Shown here: in pieces, positions 16,680-24,205 of the stretch
How positions within the stretch are numbered: the stretch's first letter is position 1
Layout: each line of letters opens with the position of its first letter
Virus record (IMG/VR): IMGVR_UViG_3300042401_000753
Span: 1-59,381 of that record
Direction: 5' to 3' (one strand)
From: a virus
Length of the DNA: 59,381 bases
Made by a program: the position numbers and the translations under genes
The notes under the pieces: model-generated
The model's database searches: none
What the model saw: the letters and a program-made list of their open reading frames with translations, nothing else
What the model was told of the DNA's origin: nothing

Positions 16680-16729
16680 ATATGTGTGTTGGTAAGAAGA
16701 CATAACTATTATGTCCTCTATACAACACA
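16680..16729 (-). promoter_or_regulatory. Module leader: AT-rich element, 5' hairpin, TTCTTAC box
   Basis: Reading leftward: TTGTATAGAG, a perfect hairpin GACATAA/TTATGTC with a 3-base loop (16699..16715), TTCTTACCAACACA, then the ATG at 16679. This is the clearest copy of the module leader. Confidence 0.65.
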
Positions 16730-16769
16730 CAAGCATTCTCTAAACTTTTCAGTTAACTGAGAATGCTTG
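16730..16769. terminator. Hairpin enclosing a palindrome copy
   Basis: CAAGCATTCTC (16730..16740) pairs with GAGAATGCTTG (16759..16769). The palindrome (16749..16760) lies in the loop and overlaps the right arm. Confidence 0.65.
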
Positions 16770-17353
16770 TATGTCTCGTATAAATTTCGCGCGTCCTTCT
16801 TACTCAGTAAGCATAAGCCTACTGTCCAATATCGTAAGCATACTTGTAAAGGTATGATAGGAGGATACATAGCAGGTTGCGTTCCCTCGCCCTATGTAGA
16901 TTACACAATATCCCTAATTCCTTACTGGTCAGGCTATACCTGTTACCATATTATGTGTAATTAATAAATATAATAAGAAAAAACTTGTGGGGACATTCAT
17001 ATCCCTAAGTGATATATATACAACAAAGCCTTACAAAATAGATACACCATCATAACCAGTAAGCTATACAATAGCCATATAAACGCACATGCGTTATTCA
17101 GTAAGATCAGGTGTGAACGTGACCGAAATGATAGTATAAAAAAGCTAGCCTATATTCTCAGTAAACTGAAAATATAGATATTATAGATGTTTAAGTATAT
17201 AACAATACGCTATATCTTAAATCGTCACATATGAATTATATTCACGCTATAACTTAATTTAAATCCTATGTAATTATGTTGTCTTATTCTCTTATCCATC
17301 ACTATCGTCTCAATTCCGCCCTTGTCCTAATTGAATAGGACAAGGGGGACGTT
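16770..17353. other. Gene-free AT-rich stretch
   Basis: No gene is supported; open frames here are short, with no leader or recognisable product. It contains GTGACCGAAAT (17119), a CTATATT/AATATAG hairpin around the palindrome variant TCAGTAAACTGA (17150..17177), and the left arm of the inverted repeat described below. CTTGTCCTA/TAGGACAAG (17321..17344) is a probable terminator for the leftward gene at 17354. Confidence 0.6.
17296..17323. repeat. Left arm of 28-bp inverted repeat flanking a gene
   Basis: Matches the complement of 18161..18188 at 27 of 28 positions. Similarity continues weakly on both sides, including GGGGGACG (17344..17351) against CGTCCCCC (18126..18133). Confidence 0.85.
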
Positions 17354-18097
17354 TCAAGCGGCTGCTTTTTCTTCTGCTTTTAATGCAATATCAAATGCAG
17401 CTTTGTCCACCGTCTTTCCCTTGAATGATCCAAGGGTGACAAGGGCAAGAGCGTTATTTTCATGCTCTTTTTCAAGATACAAGGCTTTGATTGCTTCCGC
17501 CACAAGGGAGGCTTTTTCCATTTGTGCGCTAGTCATCGGTTTATCAGGAACCACGGGCTTTTCACTTGTGACCGTAGGGGAAAGGGCAATGCGGAGAATT
17601 TCCGCATCACGCTCTTTCAACCACAAGGCGCATGAGTCTTTAGTATAGACCATCTTTCCAGCATCGTTCGCTGTAGCGTATTCAGCGGGAATTTTGCTAT
17701 TATGCTTGGCAAGTTTGATAAACTCCTCACCTGTCAAGTTTGACGTTTCACTGACTGCATTTTCAGCTAGACAGTGCCAGAATGCCTTGTTCTTCTCATC
17801 CCTTTCATGCTCTTTCGCCGCATGAAAGAGGGTGCCCGGCTTAATGTCACACGTCTCCACCATACGGTGACCAGTATTTTTAGTAAGAGACAAGCGGACG
17901 CGGAGTTTAGCGCTGTCAGTCTTTGCATCCGGTGAATGCATCTTTACAAGCTTGTCAGCACTGTTGAACCGCTTCCTGAATGAGTCTAGGCTTTCACCTT
18001 TCATCATACGGGAAGCGCTCGCTTTTTTGAATCCACCGTCAGTCAGCTCCAAGGCCAGATTAATTTCCTTAATTTGTTCAATGGTGTATTTTTTCAT
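17354..18097 (-). CDS. Hypothetical protein, 247 aa, in an inverted-repeat-flanked cassette
   Basis: Family not recognised. Mostly helical. The N-terminus (MKKYTIEQIKEINLALELTDGGFKKAS...) could be a small DNA-binding fold, and residues 60-75 are basic and beta-like (KLRVRLSLTKNTGHRMVET). The C-terminus ends KAEEKAAA. Base composition is more GC-rich than in the flanking stretches, and no copy of the dispersed palindrome lies within it. It sits between arms of a 28-bp inverted repeat, so it looks like a recently gained cassette or moron. The start at 18097 is the only sensible ATG. Confidence 0.75.
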   Translation of the reverse strand: MKKYTIEQIKEINLALELTDGGFKKASASRMMKGESLDSFRKRFNSADKLVKMHSPDAKTDSAKLRVRLSLTKNTGHRMVETCDIKPGTLFHAAKEHERDEKNKAFWHCLAENAVSETSNLTGEEFIKLAKHNSKIPAEYATANDAGKMVYTKDSCALWLKERDAEILRIALSPTVTSEKPVVPDKPMTSAQMEKASLVAEAIKALYLEKEHENNALALVTLGSFKGKTVDKAAFDIALKAEEKAAA

Positions 18098-19617
18098 GTT
18101 TTTATTCCGTCCCTTTCAGTCATACCGTCCCCCGTTGTGGGAGACTGCCGCATGACCGTAAAGGGCGGAATTGAAACGATAGTGATGGGATATGAGAAAG
18201 AGCGGACAAATGCAGCGCTGCGCTCTATTTGGCACTGTCTTAACCATACAATGGCAAGGCAATGCGTCCCACAAGGAATAGAGCATCGGGGCGGTTTCAC
18301 CGCTTGCCGACTAGGTCACTGAATGACCGATGGGGAAAGCGTGGTTGCCCTTCCCCTTATCTGCATTTGAAGATGTTTGACTGAAAAAATTCAGCAGAAC
18401 TATTTAAAGTGAATTGATTCACTCGAACCGCTTGGGCGTGCCAAACGGTCCCCCCTTATAAACCCTTCCCCTCCCTTGTCAAGCGCACAAGCCCCAGATT
18501 GCCGGAATAGTATCAAAAGTTGATGGATTCGTATCAAAATAACATCTTTTTAGAAGTGTTATTTAAGTGAGGATTTGTAGGCAGATAGCGTGCCAAGCGT
18601 GAAAAGTATCCTATCACAAGCCGCGTCCACGTATGGGAAGCGTGACCGTGATGGCACGTTATATGCTCCCCCTTGCCAGCTAAAGAAAAAGCAGATTGGC
18701 ATGCTAGTAGCTATCCTGACATAAAATCGGCCGGCATTGGTGGCAAGGATCCTTCCCCATATTCTCAGTTAAATGAGAATACGATATAAGACAATATAGC
18801 TTATATCACATTATATACCTACATTCCCCCGATGAATAAAGCTATAAAACGAGAGTAGCTGACCATAATCATATACCTTACTGAAAAGACATACAGATAG
18901 GCTATTACATCTATTCAGTTAAATGAGAATATACTTATGAAACAAGTATATAGAATAAGACAGATAGATATATGTATACGTATGACCGTAATAGCATATA
19001 CCACACAATGCATACAAGTATATAATGTATACATAGAGCGAAGAGATATAGCGTTATACCGTATAAGTATATGAGAGAGTATATCATAGGATAAGGTAGA
19101 ACGTATGTATTGATACGTATACATAAGAGAGTGAGGGATAGCTATATGATGGCAATGTATGGCTGACAATAACTGTGGGCGCACTTACCTCTTAACCCAT
19201 AAATAATTTGTTACAAATAAATAAGTAATCCCAAAAAATAGTTATTACATACATATACTTACCTACTAATTTGTTATTTGAAATATGGATACCTTACGGC
19301 TAGTGCCTTTGCCTATAACTAATAAAAAGTCAAAGGGACAAACTTGCCGGGGTTTGGAGAAACACCCTTCTAATTAGTAGAACTTTTTTTCCAACTATCT
19401 CACACACTCCTAATCAGCAGATTATTTTTTCAGTTAACTGATTATTTCCTAATCCCCTAAATAATTCCTAATCTTCAAAAAGTCATCATTCCCACCGGGC
19501 AAAAACAAAACATTTTTCTAAAAATAAAAAAATAATTGTTTTTTGTTCACTATAAAAAAGTAATAATTATGGCTCAGTAGTTCAATTTACATTATATCAA
19601 TGTAACCCCTTATCCTG
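18098..19617. other. Non-coding divergence region between leftward and rightward genes
   Basis: About 1.5 kb with no supported gene. 18200-18700 is GC-richer and holds hairpins: GGTCA/TGACC (about 18313), AGTGAAT/ATTCACT (18409..18424) and CCGCTTGG/CCAAACGG (about 18429). 18780-19180 is very AT-rich and full of GTATAC, TATAAG and ATAC repeats. The palindrome occurs once exactly (19430) and twice as TCAGTTAAATGA (18765, 18915). As leftward early-type genes and rightward late genes diverge here, promoters and a replication origin are expected, but none is proved. Confidence 0.6.
18161..18188. repeat. Right arm of 28-bp inverted repeat flanking a gene
   Basis: Complementary to 17296..17323 with one mismatch. 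It lies 64 bases upstream of the cassette gene start and reads, on the plus strand, into a short tract ending ATTGAAAC. Confidence 0.85.
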
Positions 19618-19790
19618 TTTGTTGCTACTAGCAACAAAGGAAGGATGTTGCAGACCGTCCTTCTTTGAGTTGCATTAACAATACAACCGGCGGAGTTCGG
19701 ATTGCTGTTAAGGGATAGCGATTGAAATAAAGTGGTGGCTTGGGAGAGCCGCAACAGCCCGGTAGGAGTAAAATCTTACCGGGCAATTTC
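19618..19790 (+). ncRNA. Candidate structured RNA with terminator
   Basis: Three consecutive stems: TTTGTTGCT/AGCAACAAA with a 3-base loop (19618..19638), an AAGGAAGGA/TCCTTCTT stem (about 19637..19666), and GCCCGGTA/TACCGGGC (19757..19784) followed by AATTT. The stretch has no open frame and precedes the rightward genes. It could be a leader of that operon ending in an attenuator, or a separate small RNA. No known family was recognised. Confidence 0.45.
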
Positions 19791-19856
19791 TTGCTTTGAC
19801 ATATACATTATATCACTTAGTATTATTTATCTTATCAATCTCAGTTAACTGAAAAA

Positions 19857-20363
19857 ATGCGCGTTAAAGATCATAACAAAGTATCTAGTTGGAATTTCTT
19901 TATGGAAGACATGAGTGGTGAAACCGTTCAAGTCCCGCCGCAAGGAGGCACCAATACAATTCAAGAACTGCTTACATTAGTATTGTCTTATATACAGACG
20001 TATGACAATCACACTAATAATGAGTATAGCAAACAACAGCGTATATACGCAGAAGAAGATGGTTTGTCTTTTAATGCCTATATGATTAAATTGATTGAAC
20101 ATCAATTCTGTCTTAGAAATAGTAATACTACACCTTGCTGGAGCGGTGGTGTAGGTGACACTATTCATAATGCTCTTACTAAAGTAGATGGATGGATTGA
20201 GCATACTCCTGAAGTTCTTCAGCAAAAAGTTCAAGCTGCTATTTCTTTTCTTACTCCCAGTAAGAGTAAAACGTTTGGTGGATGTTCTGTATGTGGTGGC
20301 AGTAAGGTTATGAGCAGGAGCTCAAACAATCTTGGCCGGGCTGGTAAGCTTAACAACATCTAA
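19857..20363 (+). CDS. Hypothetical protein, 168 aa
   Basis: First gene of the rightward block. The palindrome (19841..19852) lies 4 bases before its ATG. The middle is helical, and a C-x2-C group near the end (GGCSVCGGSKVM) may bind zinc. No family recognised. Confidence 0.7.
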   Translation: MRVKDHNKVSSWNFFMEDMSGETVQVPPQGGTNTIQELLTLVLSYIQTYDNHTNNEYSKQQRIYAEEDGLSFNAYMIKLIEHQFCLRNSNTTPCWSGGVGDTIHNALTKVDGWIEHTPEVLQQKVQAAISFLTPSKSKTFGGCSVCGGSKVMSRSSNNLGRAGKLNNI

Positions 20364-20367
20364 ACAA

Positions 20368-20694
20368 GTGAGTGTTCTAAGTGATCCGTATACACAAAAA
20401 GTTGTAGTAGATAAGATGAATGGCAAGTATCTTGATCTATTAGTAAAGAAAGATAAAAGGATTCAATATCTTACTACACAGGTAAAGAATTTAAAACGTC
20501 AGTTAACTGAGAAATATCCCAACAAAGAAAATGTAGGTTGGGTAAATAAACTAAAAGCTGAAACTGTTCCTTGTATTAAAAACTGCCGTAAATGCTGCGG
20601 CCAAGGACGGGTGGAAATCCAGAGCGGGCCATACATGAGGGAATGCCCTGAGTGCAATGGGACCGGAAAGCAAACCAACCAACCAAAACCATGA
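20368..20694 (+). CDS. DnaJ-type zinc-finger-like protein, about 108 aa
   Basis: The C-terminal part has two C-x2-C-x-G-x-G units (CRKCCGQGRV and CPECNGTGK) as in the DnaJ cysteine-rich domain, enough for one zinc site. A helical part with palindrome-encoded QLTEK comes before. No ATG suits; a GTG at 20368 just after the upstream stop is chosen, with a TTG at 20332 as the alternative. It may be a small chaperone-like or nucleic-acid-binding adaptor. Confidence 0.6.
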   Translation: MSVLSDPYTQKVVVDKMNGKYLDLLVKKDKRIQYLTTQVKNLKRQLTEKYPNKENVGWVNKLKAETVPCIKNCRKCCGQGRVEIQSGPYMRECPECNGTGKQTNQPKP

Positions 20695-20900
20695 ACGACA
20701 CCATCTACGAAACCCTCGAATCAGCAAAACAGGCTTGTAAAAAATACATTGAAGCGGTGCAAGCCCTTCAGTCCCAGTTTGGCATAAACATGGAGCTTAC
20801 CGGTTCCTGCGCCACCGCCATCTTCACCGGCCAGTATTGGGACGAGACGGGCCGACTTAAGAGTTTCGGATTCACTAACCGGGATTTAACAAAGCCATGA
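20691..20900 (+). CDS. Hypothetical protein, 69 aa
   Basis: MNDTIYETLESAKQACKKYIEA... starts in the stop of the previous gene (ATGA). A helix is followed by a beta hairpin (TGSCATAIFTGQYWDETG). Function unknown. Confidence 0.65.
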   Translation: MNDTIYETLESAKQACKKYIEAVQALQSQFGINMELTGSCATAIFTGQYWDETGRLKSFGFTNRDLTKP

Positions 20901-21094
20901 GTGACAGACCAGAAACACATTCATCAGACTTAAATAACATATACTCACACCTTCCTGCAACAATTCCCGCCGAGCGGAGAAAGGCATTTTTAATAAGTAT
21001 TATTAACCAATATAAATTTAATGAACGCGGACATGATAAAATTCCTCGCATCCTTCCTTGTCCTAATTCTTATTTACTTCCTGATAGGTTGTAA
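20897..21094 (+). CDS. Hypothetical protein, 65 aa
   Basis: Starts in the stop of the 69-aa gene (ATGA) and overlaps the next gene by 74 bases in another frame. No domain recognised. The overlap makes it less certain than its neighbours. Confidence 0.45.
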   Translation: MSDRPETHSSDLNNIYSHLPATIPAERRKAFLISIINQYKFNERGHDKIPRILPCPNSYLLPDRL

Positions 21095-21224
21095 AGCATA
21101 CAAAGAAGATAATTATAACAAATCAATCCTAGATCAACACAAGCTTGACACACAACAGTTTATAAACGAGCATCCTGACTTAGCAAAACATTTAATGAAT
21201 TACAACCAACAAACAAATGAGTGA
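21021..21224 (+). CDS. Small lipoprotein or membrane protein, 67 aa
   Basis: A hydrophobic helix (FLASFLVLILIYFLIGC) ends in a possible lipobox cysteine, followed by a charged soluble tail. The start could also be the ATG at 21033. It could be a small outer-membrane lipoprotein or membrane anchor; a spanin is possible but the endolysin lies far away. Confidence 0.55.
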   Translation: MNADMIKFLASFLVLILIYFLIGCKAYKEDNYNKSILDQHKLDTQQFINEHPDLAKHLMNYNQQTNE

Positions 21225-21714
21225 TACAAACACAGACTGCACCTGCTGGAGTTGCGCGGAAAAAGAATTTCAGTTAACTGACAAACCTTCTTCCCTTTCT
21301 GATAGTCTTTTGATTTCAGACCTTACAGCAACAAACGAAACACTGTATAGGCATAACAAAGAACTTCAGGAAAAAGTAAATGTTCTTGAAGGTATTTGTT
21401 ACTCTGGTAACATTACTTTTAAGTCAATTGACTATGGCCACGGATGTGAAGTTAAATGCGAGTGTGAACTAAATAGTAATAAGCCTACTGATCTTCCAAA
21501 CATGGTAGAAAATCCTCCGCATTATAACAACCATCCTAGCGGGGTAGAGTGCATTGAGATTACCAGGCATATGAACTTTAATCTTGGCAACGTCGTTAAA
21601 TATCTTTGGCGTTGTGAAGAAAAACAAAATTACCTTGAAGACCTAAAAAAGGCGGCTTGGTATCTTAACGACGAAATTGAAAAAATCGAAGAACAACGGG
21701 GTTTAATTAACTGA
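21217..21714 (+). CDS. DUF3310 family protein
   Basis: 165 residues. The C-terminal 65 residues match the DUF3310 pattern: NPPHYNNHPSGVECIEI, then FNLGNVVKYLWRCEEK, then YLEDLKKAAWYL. This domain is common in phages and lies near nucleotide-metabolism genes in some of them, but its reaction is unsettled. The N-terminal part has three cysteines (CTCWSC) and a palindrome-encoded QLTD. The last codons (INN-like region with TGA) resemble a decayed palindrome. Confidence 0.8.
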   Translation: MSDTNTDCTCWSCAEKEFQLTDKPSSLSDSLLISDLTATNETLYRHNKELQEKVNVLEGICYSGNITFKSIDYGHGCEVKCECELNSNKPTDLPNMVENPPHYNNHPSGVECIEITRHMNFNLGNVVKYLWRCEEKQNYLEDLKKAAWYLNDEIEKIEEQRGLIN

Positions 21715-21721
21715 AAATAAT

Positions 21722-22306
21722 ATGACAAGACAGATTACACCAACAGAAGCCTTCAAGTTAATGGAGGAATTGCAGGAAGCCCATTACAAGGCAGCACTAG
21801 ATAATCACAACATCAGTAAGATGGCAGCACTTACTGTCTTTGATGGTTCTGACAATCCAATGAATGCTATTGCAGCAGGCTTGCTATCAACAGGAGGAAT
21901 CCACGGACCCCTTACTGAAACGCGGGAGCTTCTGCGTATGTATAACCAAGACAAAGACTTTTGTATTGCCTACATGACTGACATGGTTAAGGGAGGAGGT
22001 AAAATCCCCGGCCTTGGTAATTCATTCTTTAAAGACAAGGTTGATCCAGCATTTAGTCCTACCCTTGAATTGTATGTGCAAACCTGCAATGATCTTGGAG
22101 AAGACCCTCTATTAACTAACTTTGCAAAAGACGCTAACCTTGCAATCGAACAAGCTAAAGGAGTTAACAAGAATCTATATCTAAACGCATCCGCTATTAC
22201 AGCAGGTATTACAGAACTACTGGGCGGATGCAAGTATATTGAGAACTGGTTCTTTATTGCAGGCCGTTCTAGGGCTTGGATTGAAATCATGGCAACAAAA
22301 CCATAG
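21722..22306 (+). CDS. Citrate synthase-like protein, truncated and lacking catalytic residues
   Basis: 194 residues, about half a bacterial citrate synthase. Three family blocks are in the right order: GLLSTGGIHGPLTETRELL (aligns with the H-G-G helix, His kept), KIPGLGNSFFKDKVDPAF (aligns with G-F-G-H-R-V-Y-K...DPR, His replaced by Asn) and YLNASAITAGITELLGG plus FFIAGRSRAWIEIM (aligns with the N-x-D region, Asp replaced by Ala). Normal enzymes join acetyl-CoA to oxaloacetate. With two of three catalytic residues gone, a binding or regulatory role is more likely than catalysis. Confidence 0.7.
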   Translation: MTRQITPTEAFKLMEELQEAHYKAALDNHNISKMAALTVFDGSDNPMNAIAAGLLSTGGIHGPLTETRELLRMYNQDKDFCIAYMTDMVKGGGKIPGLGNSFFKDKVDPAFSPTLELYVQTCNDLGEDPLLTNFAKDANLAIEQAKGVNKNLYLNASAITAGITELLGGCKYIENWFFIAGRSRAWIEIMATKP

Positions 22307-22334
22307 CAAATTGTAATTTAACCCCTTCCTGAGT

Positions 22335-22357
22335 AAGATGGTTTCGACCAGTCTTTT
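22335..22357 (+). terminator. Rho-independent terminator
   Basis: AAGATGGT and ACCA(G)TCTT pair around a stable TTCG tetraloop, with one bulged G, followed by TT. It closes the small-gene group before the tail-fibre genes. Confidence 0.65.
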
Positions 22358-22395
22358 AAAGTGACAAATCAATAATCCTCAGTTAACTGAAATTT

Positions 22396-24171
22396 ATGTC
22401 CTCTCTTTGTGATTTAGTAACAAACATCAATCAAGCGTTTACTGCTATTAATTATCATTTTAGCACGCTCTTTGGGTTTACTAACGGAGAGTCCGTTATT
22501 GCGCCATCAAGCATTCCACTTATTAGCAAGGGTTCCCAGAGTCCAATTATGCGGATTAAAGACCCGGATGGATTTCAAATTTCTCATACAACTCAAGCAT
22601 CAATCAGTCTTCGCGCCTCTTCTCAGCCAGACGGATCTGCTCCAATTACTACAAATCAAGTAGTCCATCCTTCAGTAGTAAGGTTTCCCTCCCCTTGGCA
22701 TGGTTATGAATGGTGGATGGCTATTACTCCTTATCCAGGCAGTGATGCCCTTTACGAGAATCCATCTATCATGGTTTCTCATAACGGAGTAAACTGGATT
22801 GAAAATCCGCTTATTCAAAATCCAGTCTGCCCTCTTCCTGCTGGTTCTATCAACCAAGGAGATAATCATCTTTCTTACGATCCTGAAAATGACAGGCTTG
22901 TATTAGTTTATCTTAGGCGTTCTGCTTCTGCACAACAATTAAGGATTTCATTTTGTAATAATGGAGTTAACTGGAGCGCTCCATCAGTTATCTCAACTCA
23001 TCCAACCCTTATTAAAGGATCACCAAACCTTGTAAGGTTCTCTGGTCCAACAGGAGTTATTAAATGGAGGCTTTATTACAACAAAGCAACTGGAGGCGGA
23101 TCTTATGCCGCTCACTTTAGGGAATCGCTATTGCCTGATGGTGTATCAGGAAGCTGGGATACTGTAACAGAAGTTGAGTGTGTTCACAACAATCTGGGAA
23201 CGGGACGAGTCCACTGGGATTTCCAAATGTATAGCTTGGCTGGCGGACAATGGATGGACATTGCCGTTGCTTCTGTTGGAACTGATGGAATTGGCACTCG
23301 TCCAGTAATGGGTATTTCTGATGATGGAATTACGTTTAATTACGGAAAGCCACTTCTTCGCCGAAACATCTCAGGAAGTCCAATGGATTTTATTGTTTAT
23401 ACGACATCCGTAGTTCCAAGTCTTTATGGAGACGTTTCCTTTAAAGCATTTGTTACAGGTCTTCAAGCAGGAGTTGGCTGGGGTTTGATGGTCTCTGATT
23501 TAGTTCCTCGCCCAATTGGAGTTGTTAAAGGTGCTCAAAAGATTTTTGAGTTTAACCACCGCTATAATATTACCCCGGCATCTGGAGCTATTGTTACAGC
23601 ACTTGCAGCAACTCCAGAAGGACCGGCTGCCGCAACAACTATCAACGGAGCAACAAAGGCAACTCGCGGAACAACCGGGATTACATTTAACGGAACGGAT
23701 CAATATATAACTTGGACTGCAAAAGCATGGTCTCTGACTCCTGCTTTTACGGCAATTTGCAGATTCAAACCATTGGGCAACCCGGCTACAGCAACAGGAC
23801 AGCAAACTGTCTTTATGATTCGTAACGTATTGGTTGCACTTGTTCCAGCCGCTGGAGCTTGGCAGATTTGGGTAATGCAATCATCAAACACAAGTAACTT
23901 TGTTGCTCAATTGGTTATCCCTTACACAGATCTGATTACAATTGCTGTATCATGGGATGGAACTGTTGCACGCTTTGGTTCTTCCCTAATGCATGATTAC
24001 GGCGGTTACCAAATCGGGGCACTTACAAGCATCAATACAACTGGAGATGTCTGGATTGCAGGTGGAGCAAACTCAGGCGTCCCTGGTGGAGTATTGATTG
24101 ATAAGCTTTTAATTTACGACAAGGCCACTACAGAAAATCTTGAAGGACTGGCAACCTCATTTGATTATTAA
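22396..24171 (+). CDS. Tail fibre/receptor-binding protein with propeller-like and LamG-like domains
   Basis: 591 residues. The N-terminus (MSSLCDLVTNINQAF) resembles the start of the protein at 35121 and may be a virion anchor. Residues about 95-385 contain repeated blocks like DGITFNYGKPLL and NGVNWIENPLI, typical of 5-bladed beta-propeller glycoside hydrolases or sialidase-like proteins. Residues about 420-585 look like a LamG/concanavalin-type sugar-binding domain (GITFNGTDQYITW...AVSWDGTVARFG...LLIYDKA). The probable role is binding or trimming surface sugars. The palindrome ends 5 bases before the start codon. Confidence 0.7.
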   Translation: MSSLCDLVTNINQAFTAINYHFSTLFGFTNGESVIAPSSIPLISKGSQSPIMRIKDPDGFQISHTTQASISLRASSQPDGSAPITTNQVVHPSVVRFPSPWHGYEWWMAITPYPGSDALYENPSIMVSHNGVNWIENPLIQNPVCPLPAGSINQGDNHLSYDPENDRLVLVYLRRSASAQQLRISFCNNGVNWSAPSVISTHPTLIKGSPNLVRFSGPTGVIKWRLYYNKATGGGSYAAHFRESLLPDGVSGSWDTVTEVECVHNNLGTGRVHWDFQMYSLAGGQWMDIAVASVGTDGIGTRPVMGISDDGITFNYGKPLLRRNISGSPMDFIVYTTSVVPSLYGDVSFKAFVTGLQAGVGWGLMVSDLVPRPIGVVKGAQKIFEFNHRYNITPASGAIVTALAATPEGPAAATTINGATKATRGTTGITFNGTDQYITWTAKAWSLTPAFTAICRFKPLGNPATATGQQTVFMIRNVLVALVPAAGAWQIWVMQSSNTSNFVAQLVIPYTDLITIAVSWDGTVARFGSSLMHDYGGYQIGALTSINTTGDVWIAGGANSGVPGGVLIDKLLIYDKATTENLEGLATSFDY

Positions 24172-24205
24172 TTCAGTTAACTGAAACTTTAAATACTTTA
24201 CTACT

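Larger units (their letters stand above)
13811..17129 (-). repeat. Second dispersed motif GTGACCGAAAT at gene ends
   Basis: Exact copies start at 13811, 14493, 14886, 15529, 16094, 16448 and 17119 in this span, plus 4331 and 13033 inside genes. Most are preceded by GC (minus strand ATTTCGGTCACGC). In the module block they lie 0-30 bases past, or overlapping, a stop codon. Relatives GTGACCGTGAT (about 18642), ATGACCGTAAA (18152) and ATGACCGTAAT (about 18982) occur further right. It could be a transcript-end mark, an operator or a processing site. Confidence 0.9.

Noticed and set aside
13363-16770. Integron-like cassette array with attC sites
   Set aside because: The modules have 3' motifs, but no GTTRRRY/RYYYAAC core pair and no integrase; the motif GTTAACT does not fit GTTRRRY.
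18126-18181. Stretch ending GGAATTGAAAC like a single CRISPR repeat
   Set aside because: ATTGAAAC is a common repeat end, but there is no array and the similarity with the left arm runs past the repeat end, so an inverted repeat explains it better.
18915-19184. Minus-strand 89-codon frame in the divergence region
   Set aside because: Composed of Ile, Tyr, His and Ser from AT-rich repeats, no leader, ends in a palindrome variant. Looks like chance.
22965-22980. AGTTAACTG at the sequence GGAGTTAACTGG
   Set aside because: Three outer mismatches and it reads Gly-Val-Asn-Trp in a propeller repeat seen elsewhere with other codons, so likely coincidence.
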